From assembly GCF_009268075.1 (NCBI RefSeq), contig NZ_VWOH01000001.1, positions 62,001 through 126,000 of the forward strand: DNA of 64,000 bases, read 5' to 3'. How positions within the stretch are numbered: the first letter of the stretch is position 1; each line of letters starts with the position of its first letter. The position numbers were made by a program, and so were the translations under genes. Shown here piece by piece: positions 57,178 through 64,000 of this stretch. A model generated the notes under the pieces. It did no database searches. It was given only the letters and a program-made list of their open reading frames with translations, and was not told the origin of the DNA. The DNA is from 'Cynodon dactylon' phytoplasma (GTDB lineage Bacteria > Bacillota_I > Bacilli_A > Acholeplasmatales > Acholeplasmataceae).

Positions 57178-57624
57178 TTATTTTTGAGACAAAACTTCTT
57201 TAATATCCTTCAATATATCAATTTGTTGTTGTTCTAAAATTTCTAAATTTTTATTTAAATTAGGTTGTGTATTGACAGCAGCTACTTTATTATCATCTTT
57301 TTGTTCAACTTTTTTGAAAAAATAAACTAAAATGATATAAAGAAAAAAAGATACTAATAAAAATTCAAACACATTTTGTAAAAAAATACCATAATTAATA
57401 TAAATATCAGAACCTAATTGAAATTTTAATGAACTTAGATCCTTTGTTCTACTAAAAATAAAAGTTAAAGGAGGCATAATAATATCTGTAGATAAAGAAC
57501 TAACAACTTTAGTAAATAACTGTCCCATTATAAAAGCAACAGAAAGTTTTATAACATCTCCCTTACTAATAAAATTTTTAAAACCATCTCTAAAACTTTT
57601 AACTTTTTTTAAATCTAATTTCAT
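57178..57624 (-). CDS. mscL: large-conductance mechanosensitive channel
   Basis: 148 residues. MscL opens under membrane tension and releases solutes during osmotic downshock. The first helix region FISKGDVIKLSVAFIMGQLFTKVVSSLSTDIIMPPLTFIF (about 18-57) matches the MscL pore helix, and a second membrane helix covers about 85-105, then a charged C-terminal tail. It converges on citX. Wall-less cells need such a valve. Confidence 0.93.
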   Translation of the reverse strand: MKLDLKKVKSFRDGFKNFISKGDVIKLSVAFIMGQLFTKVVSSLSTDIIMPPLTFIFSRTKDLSSLKFQLGSDIYINYGIFLQNVFEFLLVSFFLYIILVYFFKKVEQKDDNKVAAVNTQPNLNKNLEILEQQQIDILKDIKEVLSQK

Positions 57625-57967
57625 AATTTAATCTTAATCTCACTTTCTTGTAAATTAAAATCTTTTAAATTTTTGAAATCTTTTTAACAAACAAAATATT
57701 CTAAATCTAAAAATTATCTTTTATTAAATTTATCAAAAGTAATCAGAAGAATTATAACATACATATTTAACAAAAAAAATTATTACATACTAATTAAAGT
57801 ATTTTTTTGTGGAAAATGATACTTATGATATAATTATTACGATGTAATTTTCTATTATTAATATTTTAATTTCAATTATATTTTATATTAAGTATTAAAT
57901 CTTGATAATTTTATATTCTTTTATATAATTTTTTGAAAATATAATATAAAATAAAAAATATATTATT
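57625..57967. other. AT-rich intergenic region, mscL / coiled-coil gene
   Basis: 343 bases between divergent genes. No strong promoter pair was seen; TATAAT-like words occur near 57829. No RNA recognised. Confidence 0.4.
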
Positions 57968-58813
57968 TTGAAAAAGGAATGTAGTTATAATATTGTGAAT
58001 ATAGAACAATTTTTTGATCAAGTAAGCAAATTCTATCATAATAATACAATTGGATTTTTTTTTATTGTTTTATTGATATTTATAACTTTAGCGCTTATAG
58101 GTCCAATCATTTCAATTATATTTTTTTTGATAAAAATTATTTTTAAGATTTTATACAATATTTTCATATTTAACTGGAATTTTATATTCGGAATAAACGA
58201 AAAAGATAAGAAAAACACAGAAATGCCACAAATTTCAATTAACAATAAAACTTCTGATTATAATCAAAATAAAGATCTAACTTTAATAGAAATGAAAATT
58301 TTAGAAATAAATCAAAAAGAAAATAGGCAATCATATCATAATTTAATGAAATTAGAACTAAATCAACATAAATTAGAAAATAAAATAGAATTAAATGAAC
58401 AAAAAAATTATTTTGAAAAAAAAATGTTAGAACAACAAATTAAATTTTTAGAAAAAGAAATAGATAAAATAAAAAATAAAGAACAAAAAATAAAAATAGA
58501 AAATAAAAATAAAGAAAATAATCAAAATAAAGAAAAAAATATTAATAAAGAAGAATTGGATTCTTTAACGAAAGATAAAGATTTAATAAAACAAATTCCT
58601 GATTATTTAAAAACAATATTTTATAAAATAAAAAATTTAGAAAATATACAATTTTATATATTAAATAATGTAGCAAAAAATGCAAATGAAAATTCATATT
58701 ATGATGAAAATAACCATATTTTTTATATTAATCCAAAAGATTTATTATTTATAAAAAAAATTCTAACTAAAAAAAATCAAACATTAAACAATTTCTTAGT
58801 TGATAAAGAATAA
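57968..58813 (+). CDS. membrane-anchored coiled-coil protein, unknown function
   Basis: Up to 281 residues, not recognised. The frame opens with TTG at 57968; GTG at 57995 is an alternative, about 16 bases after AAAAAGGA. Two hydrophobic helices (about 28-50 and 52-72) lead into a Lys/Glu/Asn-rich coiled coil (about 95-185), and a last part with DLIKQIPDYLKTIFYKIKNLENIQFYIL. No signal peptide or known domain was seen. It is followed by a strong two-way terminator, so it is a single-gene unit. It could be a cell-shape or division scaffold, but nothing in the sequence shows that. Confidence 0.6.
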   Translation: MKKECSYNIVNIEQFFDQVSKFYHNNTIGFFFIVLLIFITLALIGPIISIIFFLIKIIFKILYNIFIFNWNFIFGINEKDKKNTEMPQISINNKTSDYNQNKDLTLIEMKILEINQKENRQSYHNLMKLELNQHKLENKIELNEQKNYFEKKMLEQQIKFLEKEIDKIKNKEQKIKIENKNKENNQNKEKNINKEELDSLTKDKDLIKQIPDYLKTIFYKIKNLENIQFYILNNVAKNANENSYYDENNHIFYINPKDLLFIKKILTKKNQTLNNFLVDKE

Positions 58814-58821
58814 AATATTTT

Positions 58822-58859
58822 AAAAAAAAATTCAAAAATATTATTTTTGAATTTTTTTT
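58822..58859. terminator. bidirectional terminator between the coiled-coil gene and hsp20
   Basis: The arms TTCAAAAAT (58831-58839) and ATTTTTGAA (58843-58851) pair perfectly with a three-base loop. An A-run to the left and a T-run to the right extend the stem. The two genes converge on it. Confidence 0.85.
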
Positions 58860-58867
58860 ATTAAAAA

Positions 58868-59308
58868 TTATTTTAACTCTAAATATTGTTTAGGTTCTGG
58901 TTTATCTTGTTTTTTATTGATTTTAATTTTTAATAAACCATTTAAAACACTACCTTGAATATCTTCCATAGTTAAATTACTATTAATTTTAAAACTTCTT
59001 TTAATAATAGCTTTAGGTCTTTCTTGTCTTAAATAATGTTCTTGTTCTTCTTGATTTTGTTTCTCTTCTTTTTTTTCAGATTCCATAGGAATAGATGTCT
59101 CAATTGTTAATTTATTTTTTTCTAAACTTATTTTTATATCTTCTTTTGTCAATCCTGGAACATTAGCTATTAAAAGATAATGATCTTTTTTATCTATTAT
59201 ATCTGTAGGCATAGGATTAATATAACTATTAGGAAAAGATACACTTCTTAAATCATCAAATAAATCTTCTAACAAAGCATTTTTTTGACTGATTAAATCT
59301 AAAAACAT
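58868..59308 (-). CDS. small heat shock protein (Hsp20 family)
   Basis: 146 residues, the usual size. An ATP-independent holdase that keeps unfolded proteins soluble. The alpha-crystallin domain runs from about 35 to 128: YLLIANVPGLTKEDIKISLEKNKLTIET, an insert rich in Glu/Lys/Gln (about 79-94), then IIKRSFKIN and GSVLNGLLKIKINK, with the conserved G-x-L. A GGAG ribosome-binding site precedes the ATG. A candidate promoter lies about 75 bases upstream. No CIRCE inverted repeat was seen. Confidence 0.92.
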   Translation of the reverse strand: MFLDLISQKNALLEDLFDDLRSVSFPNSYINPMPTDIIDKKDHYLLIANVPGLTKEDIKISLEKNKLTIETSIPMESEKKEEKQNQEEQEHYLRQERPKAIIKRSFKINSNLTMEDIQGSVLNGLLKIKINKKQDKPEPKQYLELK

Positions 59309-59381
59309 AAAATAATCAACTCCTTCAATTTTTTATAAATTTTTATAATAATAAAAATTTTATTTATATCTAAAAAGAGAA

Positions 59382-59408
59382 ATTATAATCAAAGTTTTAT
59401 TTTGTCTA
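59382..59408 (-). promoter_or_regulatory. candidate promoter of hsp20
   Basis: On the minus strand, TAGACA (59403-59408) and TATAAT (59382-59387) are 15 bases apart. The spacing is short, but the same TAGACA/TATAAT pair is seen before the S10 operon. Confidence 0.35.
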
Positions 59409-59774
59409 CTTTATTAAACTAAATACAAAAATATTTTATCAATTAATTTTAGCAAAGTCAACATTGTATTGCTAACTTTTTTACTTAATTTTTAAATTTA
59501 AATAACAATAATTATTAAAAAATATTTAATAAATAAATATTTCTATTAATTCACTAAAGAATTAAGAAAAATTAATATAAATTTATTGTTATAATAATTA
59601 GTGAATATTTTAACTAATTATAGAGTTAATAAAATATTTATTGTATAATAATATATGTATTTAATATAAAAACGAAAATATATATTTAAAATTTTAATAC
59701 GACAGAAATTTAGTATTAAAAAAACGGATAAAAGATAAACAAATTATATATAAGTATAAATTATAAATAAATAT
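59409..59774. other. AT-rich intergenic region upstream of tRNA-His
   Basis: About 365 bases. TATAAT words lie at 59590 and 59644-59649 on the plus strand, the latter 125 bases before tRNA-His; -35 boxes are not clear. Nothing else recognised. Confidence 0.4.
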
Positions 59775-59851
59775 GGCGGTTATGGCGAAGTGGTTAACGC
59801 AGCGGCTTGTGGCGCCGATATACGTGGGTTCGATTCCCATTAACCGCCCCA
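59775..59851 (+). tRNA. tRNA-His (anticodon GTG)
   Basis: 77 bases with encoded CCA. G at 59775 is the extra -1 base that pairs with C73, the identity element of tRNA-His. The anticodon loop is CTTGTGG, and the T arm is GTGGGTTCGATTCCCAT. The acceptor GCGGTTA pairs with TAACCGC. Confidence 0.95.
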
Positions 59852-59890
59852 AAAGTATTTGAATATTTTTTGATATTAATTTTTAATTTT

Positions 59891-59927
59891 AGGCCCATAG
59901 CCAAGTGGTAAGGCAACGGACTTTGAC
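59891..59927 (+). pseudogene. 5' half of a tRNA-Gln (anticodon TTG)
   Basis: 37 bases matching the first half of tRNA-Gln: acceptor 5' strand AGGCCCA, TA, D arm GCCAAGTGGTAAGGC, anticodon stem ACGGA and loop CTTTGAC. It stops after base 38, where a group II intron begins. The expected 3' half should begin TCCGT and end in a T arm and TGGGCCT; neither was found after the intron. The bases after the predicted splice point read TCCTGATATCCCTGCCA, of which only TCC and the final CCA fit. So this is a broken copy unless the missing half is joined from elsewhere. It is 39 bases downstream of tRNA-His. Confidence 0.8.
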
Positions 59928-60732
59928 GGGCGAAAAGAGTCCTAAATATTTAGTAATTTAACCAATTACATATCTTAGTGATAATAAGATAACAGCATAT
60001 GTTTGGTTTTGGGAACGAAAGAACACAAAATTACAGCAAAACATAAAAGCGGATTGAAACTAAAAAATATAGTTAAAAAGATTTCGCCAGCTGACATGAC
60101 TATGGATAACTCTTCACAATAGGGCTAAGAGAATAAAAGGCGTAATTTAATAAATTATCGTTTAAATTTAAGTTGATTTTATTTAAAAGATTAAATATAA
60201 ATTAAATTATAATCTGAAGCAATTTATATAAGTCAAAGAATATAAAGATTATCATTAACTAAATCAGACAACCTACCAGTATTATTAACTTAGAATTTAG
60301 AATTAAAACAATAATATTGGTTATCTCGCCTAAGGTCATAGGTAAATATTTAGAGTAACTTTTATCTTCCTAAACCTTATATGTAAAAATAAGGCAAGGA
60401 AAAAGCAGAATCATAGTAGTCGTGAGAATTTAAGAATAAGGTTGAATATCTTATTATACTGACTCACCAAGGAGCCAAGGAAAGCTTGGTACAAGGCGAA
60501 AGAGGAAATAGACATTATAAGTTCAGTGCTTATACTTTAATTAAGAAAAGTTGAGTTTAGTTATTATTATATATATCCCTTTTGCGCAAAAGGCCCAGAC
60601 TCAACGTTATGCACTTAACTATAATGGATATAACCGCCGGATGCTTGGAAACTTGCTTGTCCGGTGGTGTAGGGGGCTTATTGTAATAATTCCATTTAAT
60701 GCAATGGTAAAACGCAATATTTCTATCCTGAT
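59928..60732 (+). mobile_element. ORF-less group II intron after the tRNA-Gln 5' half
   Basis: About 805 bases, GGGCG at the start and CTGAT at the predicted end. Domain V is 60633-60668: arms ACCGCCGG and CCGGTGGT with a CGC triad and a GAAA tip. The tip helix GCTTG/CTTGC has two U-U mismatches, unlike the perfect helix of the tRNA-Arg intron. The domain VI stem is built from TATTG/CAATA and CCATT/AATGG, followed by TTTCTATCCTGAT (TTTCTATCTACAT in the other intron). CATAGTAGTCGT (60412-60423) and ACAAGGCGAA (60491-60500) are shared. Candidate EBS1 GTCAAA (60232-60237) is complementary to exon TTTGAC; the base before it, A, can pair with T at the start of the 3' side. No maturase frame. Confidence 0.85.
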
Positions 60733-60758
60733 TCCTGATATCCCTGCCATTTTTTTAT

Positions 60759-60792
60759 AAAAAAAAAAAGTTTACAAAAACTTTCTTTTTTT
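60759..60792. terminator. bidirectional terminator between the tRNA-Gln locus and nrdF
   Basis: The arms AAAGTTT and AAACTTT with a four-base loop are extended by an A-run on the left and a T-run on the right. It ends the tRNA-His/Gln transcript and lies nine bases past the nrdF stop. Confidence 0.75.
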
Positions 60793-60800
60793 ATAAAAAT

Positions 60801-61841
60801 TTAAAAAATAAAATCTTCATCTTTTAAACTTTCAGAAATCATTTTTTGATAACCATTTCCTTTTAAAGAAAAATTATCCATAGTTTTAGTTTCTGTATTT
60901 AAACCATTTAAAATAACTGGATTAACTTCTTCATAAGGAAATTTTTGTGAAAAACCTAAATTTAATAAAGCTTTATTTACATTATAGCGCACAAAAATGT
61001 TCACATCTTTAACTAATCCAATATCGCTATATAATTCATTAATAAGAGATAACTGTTCTTTATAAAGTGTTTCTAATAAATTATTTAACCAATTTTCTAA
61101 ATTTTGTTTTTGTTGCGAAGTAAAAGTACTATACAATTCTCTAGACAATCTACCTATATAAACTCCATGAATACTCTCATCACGAATAATTAAATTAATA
61201 ATTTCTCCTGATTGCATCAAAACTCCTTGACCGTAAAAATATAATGGATAGTAAAATCCGCTATAAAACAACCAAGTTTCTAAAAATACAGAAGCAACCA
61301 TAGCTTTCCATTTAATTTCTGAAAAAATTTTATTATCATAACTTTCTTTAAAAAACTTTTTGATAACAATTTGTTTTTCTAAATTTTCATAAATTTCTAC
61401 AATATTATTCATTATACTTTGAAGATTTTCTTGTTTTTCTCCCCAAATAAATAATTCATCAATTTTTTTTTTACTTAAAAAAGTCATAAAAATATTAGAA
61501 TAACTTTTGGCGTGAACTGCATTTTCCATAGCTCCCATAAAATTTATAGTTGCTTTTTTTTGATGTTCATAACGCGAAAAAGATCTTAAAATAACAGGCA
61601 TACCTATATCGCCTTGATATGTATCTAAGAATGTTAATATTAATAAATTCTTTGAATAGACGTCTTTTTCTATCAAAGACAATTTTTCCCAAGTCACTAA
61701 ATCACTTTGTAAACTAACATCCTCAGGACGCCAAAATTGACTCAAATTCTGTTCATAAAAATATTGAGTATATTCATCTTCTAATTTATTCCAATTAGCT
61801 CCTTCATATATTTTTTTTATATTATTTTCTTTATTTTTCAT
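60801..61841 (-). CDS. nrdF: class Ib ribonucleotide reductase, small subunit
   Basis: 346 residues. NrdF holds the dimetal-tyrosyl radical used with NrdE to make deoxyribonucleotides. Metal and radical residues: Asp73 (LTFLDTYQGDIG), Glu106 and His110 (MENAVHAKSYSNIF) with radical Tyr114, and a C-terminal pair in IIRDESIHGVYIG. The C-terminus ends KDEDFIF, the NrdE-docking tail. nrdE and nrdI are not beside it, so the operon is split. A GGAGG ribosome-binding site precedes the ATG. It follows recA. Confidence 0.94.
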   Translation of the reverse strand: MKNKENNIKKIYEGANWNKLEDEYTQYFYEQNLSQFWRPEDVSLQSDLVTWEKLSLIEKDVYSKNLLILTFLDTYQGDIGMPVILRSFSRYEHQKKATINFMGAMENAVHAKSYSNIFMTFLSKKKIDELFIWGEKQENLQSIMNNIVEIYENLEKQIVIKKFFKESYDNKIFSEIKWKAMVASVFLETWLFYSGFYYPLYFYGQGVLMQSGEIINLIIRDESIHGVYIGRLSRELYSTFTSQQKQNLENWLNNLLETLYKEQLSLINELYSDIGLVKDVNIFVRYNVNKALLNLGFSQKFPYEEVNPVILNGLNTETKTMDNFSLKGNGYQKMISESLKDEDFIF

Positions 61842-61888
61842 TAAAATTATTTAACCTCCGAAATTTTTATTATTAAAAATTACTAAAA

Positions 61889-62881
61889 TTAATATAAATT
61901 AAGTTTTTTTTTAATACTTTCTTCAAGTTTATTTGTAATATCCATATTTTGAATAAGAAATTCTTTAGTTTTTTCTTTTCCTTGAGCAATTTGATTATTC
62001 TCATAACTATACCAAGAACCACTCTTTTTTATAAAATTTAACAAAACCGACAAATCAAGTATTTCACTTATTTTAGAAATTCCTTTTCCATATAAAATTT
62101 CTAAACTTGCAATTTTAAAAGGACAAGAAACTTTAGATTTTACAATTTTGACATTAGATTTTATTCCAATAATATTATCTTCTTCACGAATAAATTCTGA
62201 TTTGCGTATATCTAATCTTAAAGAAGCAAAATATTTTAAAGCCTTTCCACCAGGAGTAACTTCCGGATTACCATACATATTTCCTACTTTTTCTCTTAAT
62301 TGGTTAACATAAATAACAATAGTTTTTTTTTGAGCAATAATAGCTGAATGTTTTCTCATAGCTTGTGACATCATTCTAGCATGAAGACCCATAAAAGAGT
62401 CGCCTATTTCTCCTTTTAACTCAGCTTCAGGAGCTAAAGCAGCTACAGAATCGACAACTATTAAACTCATAACACCACTTTTAATTAAACTTTCAACAAT
62501 TTCCAAAGCTTTCTCACCTGAATCTGGTTGAGAAATAATAAAATTATCTATATCAACTCCAATTTTTTTTGCATAATTAGGATCTAAAGCATTTTCTACA
62601 TCTATAAAAGCTACATTTCCACCTATTTTTTGAGCTTCTGCAATAGCATGCAAAGTTAAAGTTGTTTTTCCAGAACTTTCTGGTCCAAAAATTTCAATAA
62701 TTCTGCCTTGAGGAAAACCTCCTATACCTAAAGCTATATCTAATTTTAAAGAACCAGTAGAAATAACTTTTATTTTGTCTACTTTTTCGGAATTTAATCT
62801 CATAATACTTCCCTTGCCAAAACGTTTTTCAATATCTTTAAGTGTGTTTTCCAAAATATCTTTTTCTTCTTTATTAATCAT
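61889..62881 (-). CDS. recA: recombinase RecA
   Basis: 330 residues and intact. RecA forms filaments on single-stranded DNA for homologous recombination and repair. Walker A GPESSGKTT (about 65-73), IDVENALDP (the usual HALDP read as NALDP), Walker B SLIVVDSVAAL, GDSFMGLHARMMSQAMRK, and the L2 region NQLREKVGNMYGNPEVTPGGKALK are present. The C-terminal tail is short. Many phytoplasmas have lost or broken recA, so the intact gene is notable. It lies between pgsA and nrdF. Confidence 0.96.
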   Translation of the reverse strand: MINKEEKDILENTLKDIEKRFGKGSIMRLNSEKVDKIKVISTGSLKLDIALGIGGFPQGRIIEIFGPESSGKTTLTLHAIAEAQKIGGNVAFIDVENALDPNYAKKIGVDIDNFIISQPDSGEKALEIVESLIKSGVMSLIVVDSVAALAPEAELKGEIGDSFMGLHARMMSQAMRKHSAIIAQKKTIVIYVNQLREKVGNMYGNPEVTPGGKALKYFASLRLDIRKSEFIREEDNIIGIKSNVKIVKSKVSCPFKIASLEILYGKGISKISEILDLSVLLNFIKKSGSWYSYENNQIAQGKEKTKEFLIQNMDITNKLEESIKKKLNLY

Positions 62882-62993
62882 AAATTATTTTTTTCCTGTT
62901 CTTTTTAATTCAATTCATTTAATTAAAAGTTTAAATTATAAAAATCAAAAAAATATTAATATATACGTGAATATTATTAAAATTATAATTAAA

Positions 62994-63668
62994 TTAAGAT
63001 TCAAAAAAATTAGCAAAAATAATAACATAATTCTTGATAATATAACCTAATCCAGATAAAACAATAAAAATAATATTCAAAAACAAAAATATTTGTATAA
63101 AATGAATAAAAATATCTATATTTTTTATATTAAAAATCTTTATCCAAAATTCAATAAATAAAATTAATATAATAGAAATAAAAATAAAAAAAGTTTTTAA
63201 TCTTCCTAAAAAAGAAGAATTAATAATTTTTTTTTGTTCAAAAGCAACACAACGAATACCCATAATTAAAAAATCTCTTAAATTACTAATAATCAAAAAA
63301 CTCAAAATAAAATTTTCTAATTTTTTATTAACTTCTGGAAAATCAATTATCAACAAACATCTTTGACATAAAATATAAAGATAAATTAAAGAAATAAAAA
63401 CTAATATTTTGTCTGCTATAGGATCAAAAAATTGTCCAAAAACAGTTTGTTGTTTAAACCTTCTGGCAATAAAGCCATCTAAATAATCTGTTAAAGCTGC
63501 TAAAATGAAAATCATACCAAAATAAAATTTAAAAGAATTAATAGAATTATTATATAATAATAAATTTTGAACATTAAATTTAAAATATATAAAAGGCAAC
63601 ATAAAAAAAACTAAAATAATTCTGAAAATAGTCAATAAATTAGCAGACATTTTTATTATACTTTTCAT
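62994..63668 (-). CDS. pgsA: CDP-diacylglycerol--glycerol-3-phosphate 3-phosphatidyltransferase
   Basis: 224 residues with about five membrane helices. It makes phosphatidylglycerol phosphate from CDP-diacylglycerol. The CDP-alcohol phosphotransferase motif is complete: D61-Y-L-D64-G-F-I-A-R followed by G78-Q-F-F-D82-P-I-A-D86. A longer C-terminal hydrophobic region than the shortest homologs. In Firmicutes pgsA often lies next to recA (pgsA-cinA-recA); here cinA is missing, and the gap is 112 bases. Confidence 0.92.
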   Translation of the reverse strand: MKSIIKMSANLLTIFRIILVFFMLPFIYFKFNVQNLLLYNNSINSFKFYFGMIFILAALTDYLDGFIARRFKQQTVFGQFFDPIADKILVFISLIYLYILCQRCLLIIDFPEVNKKLENFILSFLIISNLRDFLIMGIRCVAFEQKKIINSSFLGRLKTFFIFISIILILFIEFWIKIFNIKNIDIFIHFIQIFLFLNIIFIVLSGLGYIIKNYVIIFANFFES

Positions 63669-64000
63669 TTTTCTCTTACTTATGCTTTTCCTTTGTTTTG
63701 GAATAATCTTTTAAAAAATTTTTAAATTTGTGAAAAAATTAAAAAAAATAAATTTAAAAATTTATCTAAAATTGTTATAGTATTTTTTTTATAGTCATTT
63801 TAAGTTTAATAAATTAAATTAAATATTAATCGAAATTGATCAAAAATGTAACTCCAAAAAAACAAAATAATAATAAACTAAACTAATACACTGGGTAAAT
63901 ACATTTTATATATACAGATATTATATCATTTAAAAACATACATTATATAAAATTAATTATACATAATTGTTATCAATTGTCATACACAGACAAAATATTA
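63669..64000. other. AT-rich region at the right edge
   Basis: About 330 bases upstream of pgsA. An AAGAGAAAAATG start site for pgsA lies at its left end. No gene or RNA was recognised before the window ends. Confidence 0.4.

Noticed and set aside
60733-60749. 3' exon of tRNA-Gln directly after the intron
   Set aside because: TCCTGATATCCCTGCCA shares only TCC and CCA with the expected sequence. No T arm and no complement to the acceptor AGGCCCA are present.
60551-60760. 69-codon open frame on the plus strand
   Set aside because: It overlaps domain V and VI of the group II intron and has no coding features; it is a chance frame in a structured RNA.
1-64000. CRISPR array, rRNA operon, prophage, IS element or replication origin
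   Set aside because: No spaced direct repeats, rRNA signatures, phage or transposase genes, or dnaA with DnaA-box clusters were seen. The only mobile-type elements are the two introns.

Overview
This 64 kb window is about 80% A+T. It looks like the chromosome of a wall-less Mollicute of the Acholeplasma/phytoplasma side. Ribosomal and RNA-polymerase genes have the compact Firmicutes order. rsmH stands without the usual mraZ/ftsL division genes. A small protein carries a phytoplasma-like signal peptide. UGA is a stop: all genes read full length with Trp as UGG, and rplD, nfo, citG and the 8790-9620 gene end in TGA. That excludes the UGA=Trp mycoplasmas/spiroplasmas and fits Acholeplasmatales.

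Layout. 1-33158 is core machinery, almost all on the minus strand: the start of the S10 operon (rpsJ-rplC-rplD-rplW-rplB-rpsS-rplV), leuS-gmk-rpoZ-rsmH, then a long series rpmG-secE-nusG-rplK-rplA-rplJ-rplL-rpoB-rpoC-rpsL-rpsG-fusA-tuf with an internal promoter before rpsL, then rlmB, a P-type ATPase, cysS, gltX and rplM-rpsI. 33813-35318 is a four-tRNA operon (Glu-Arg-Pro-Gly). 35633-43160 holds sodA, nusB, a DEAD-box helicase, nfo, truB, trxA, an ABC transporter and yhaM. 43161-47541 is more degraded: a decayed cytosine methyltransferase, a small secreted protein, a short cca, degV and a nitroreductase. 48144-57106 is a plus-strand accessory block: an orphan Wadjet JetA-like gene, a DJ-1/PfpI gene, and a citrate-use cluster. 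57178-63668 has mscL, a coiled-coil membrane protein, hsp20, tRNA-His, nrdF, recA and pgsA.

Most unusual content. (1) The tRNA-Arg(ACG) gene is split in its D-loop by an ORF-less group II intron of about 1.14 kb. A second, related intron of about 0.8 kb follows the 5' half of a tRNA-Gln gene whose 3' half is missing. Each intron has, at the same internal position, a six-base EBS1 complementary to its own 5' exon. (2) The citrate cluster runs transporter-citG-(KDPG-aldolase-like)-citD-citE-citF-citX. It has no oxaloacetate decarboxylase of the OadA or CitM type and no citC. The simplest reading is that the aldolase-fold protein decarboxylates oxaloacetate, so citrate gives acetate, pyruvate and CO2. 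(3) A JetA-like protein of the Wadjet plasmid-defence family stands without JetB, JetC or JetD. (4) The RNA polymerase beta' subunit has an extra N-terminus of about 167 residues that resembles the C-terminal domain of the alpha subunit.

Limits: names come from reading motifs by eye. No database search, RNA folding program or expression data were used. Promoters and hairpins are pattern calls in a very AT-rich sequence.
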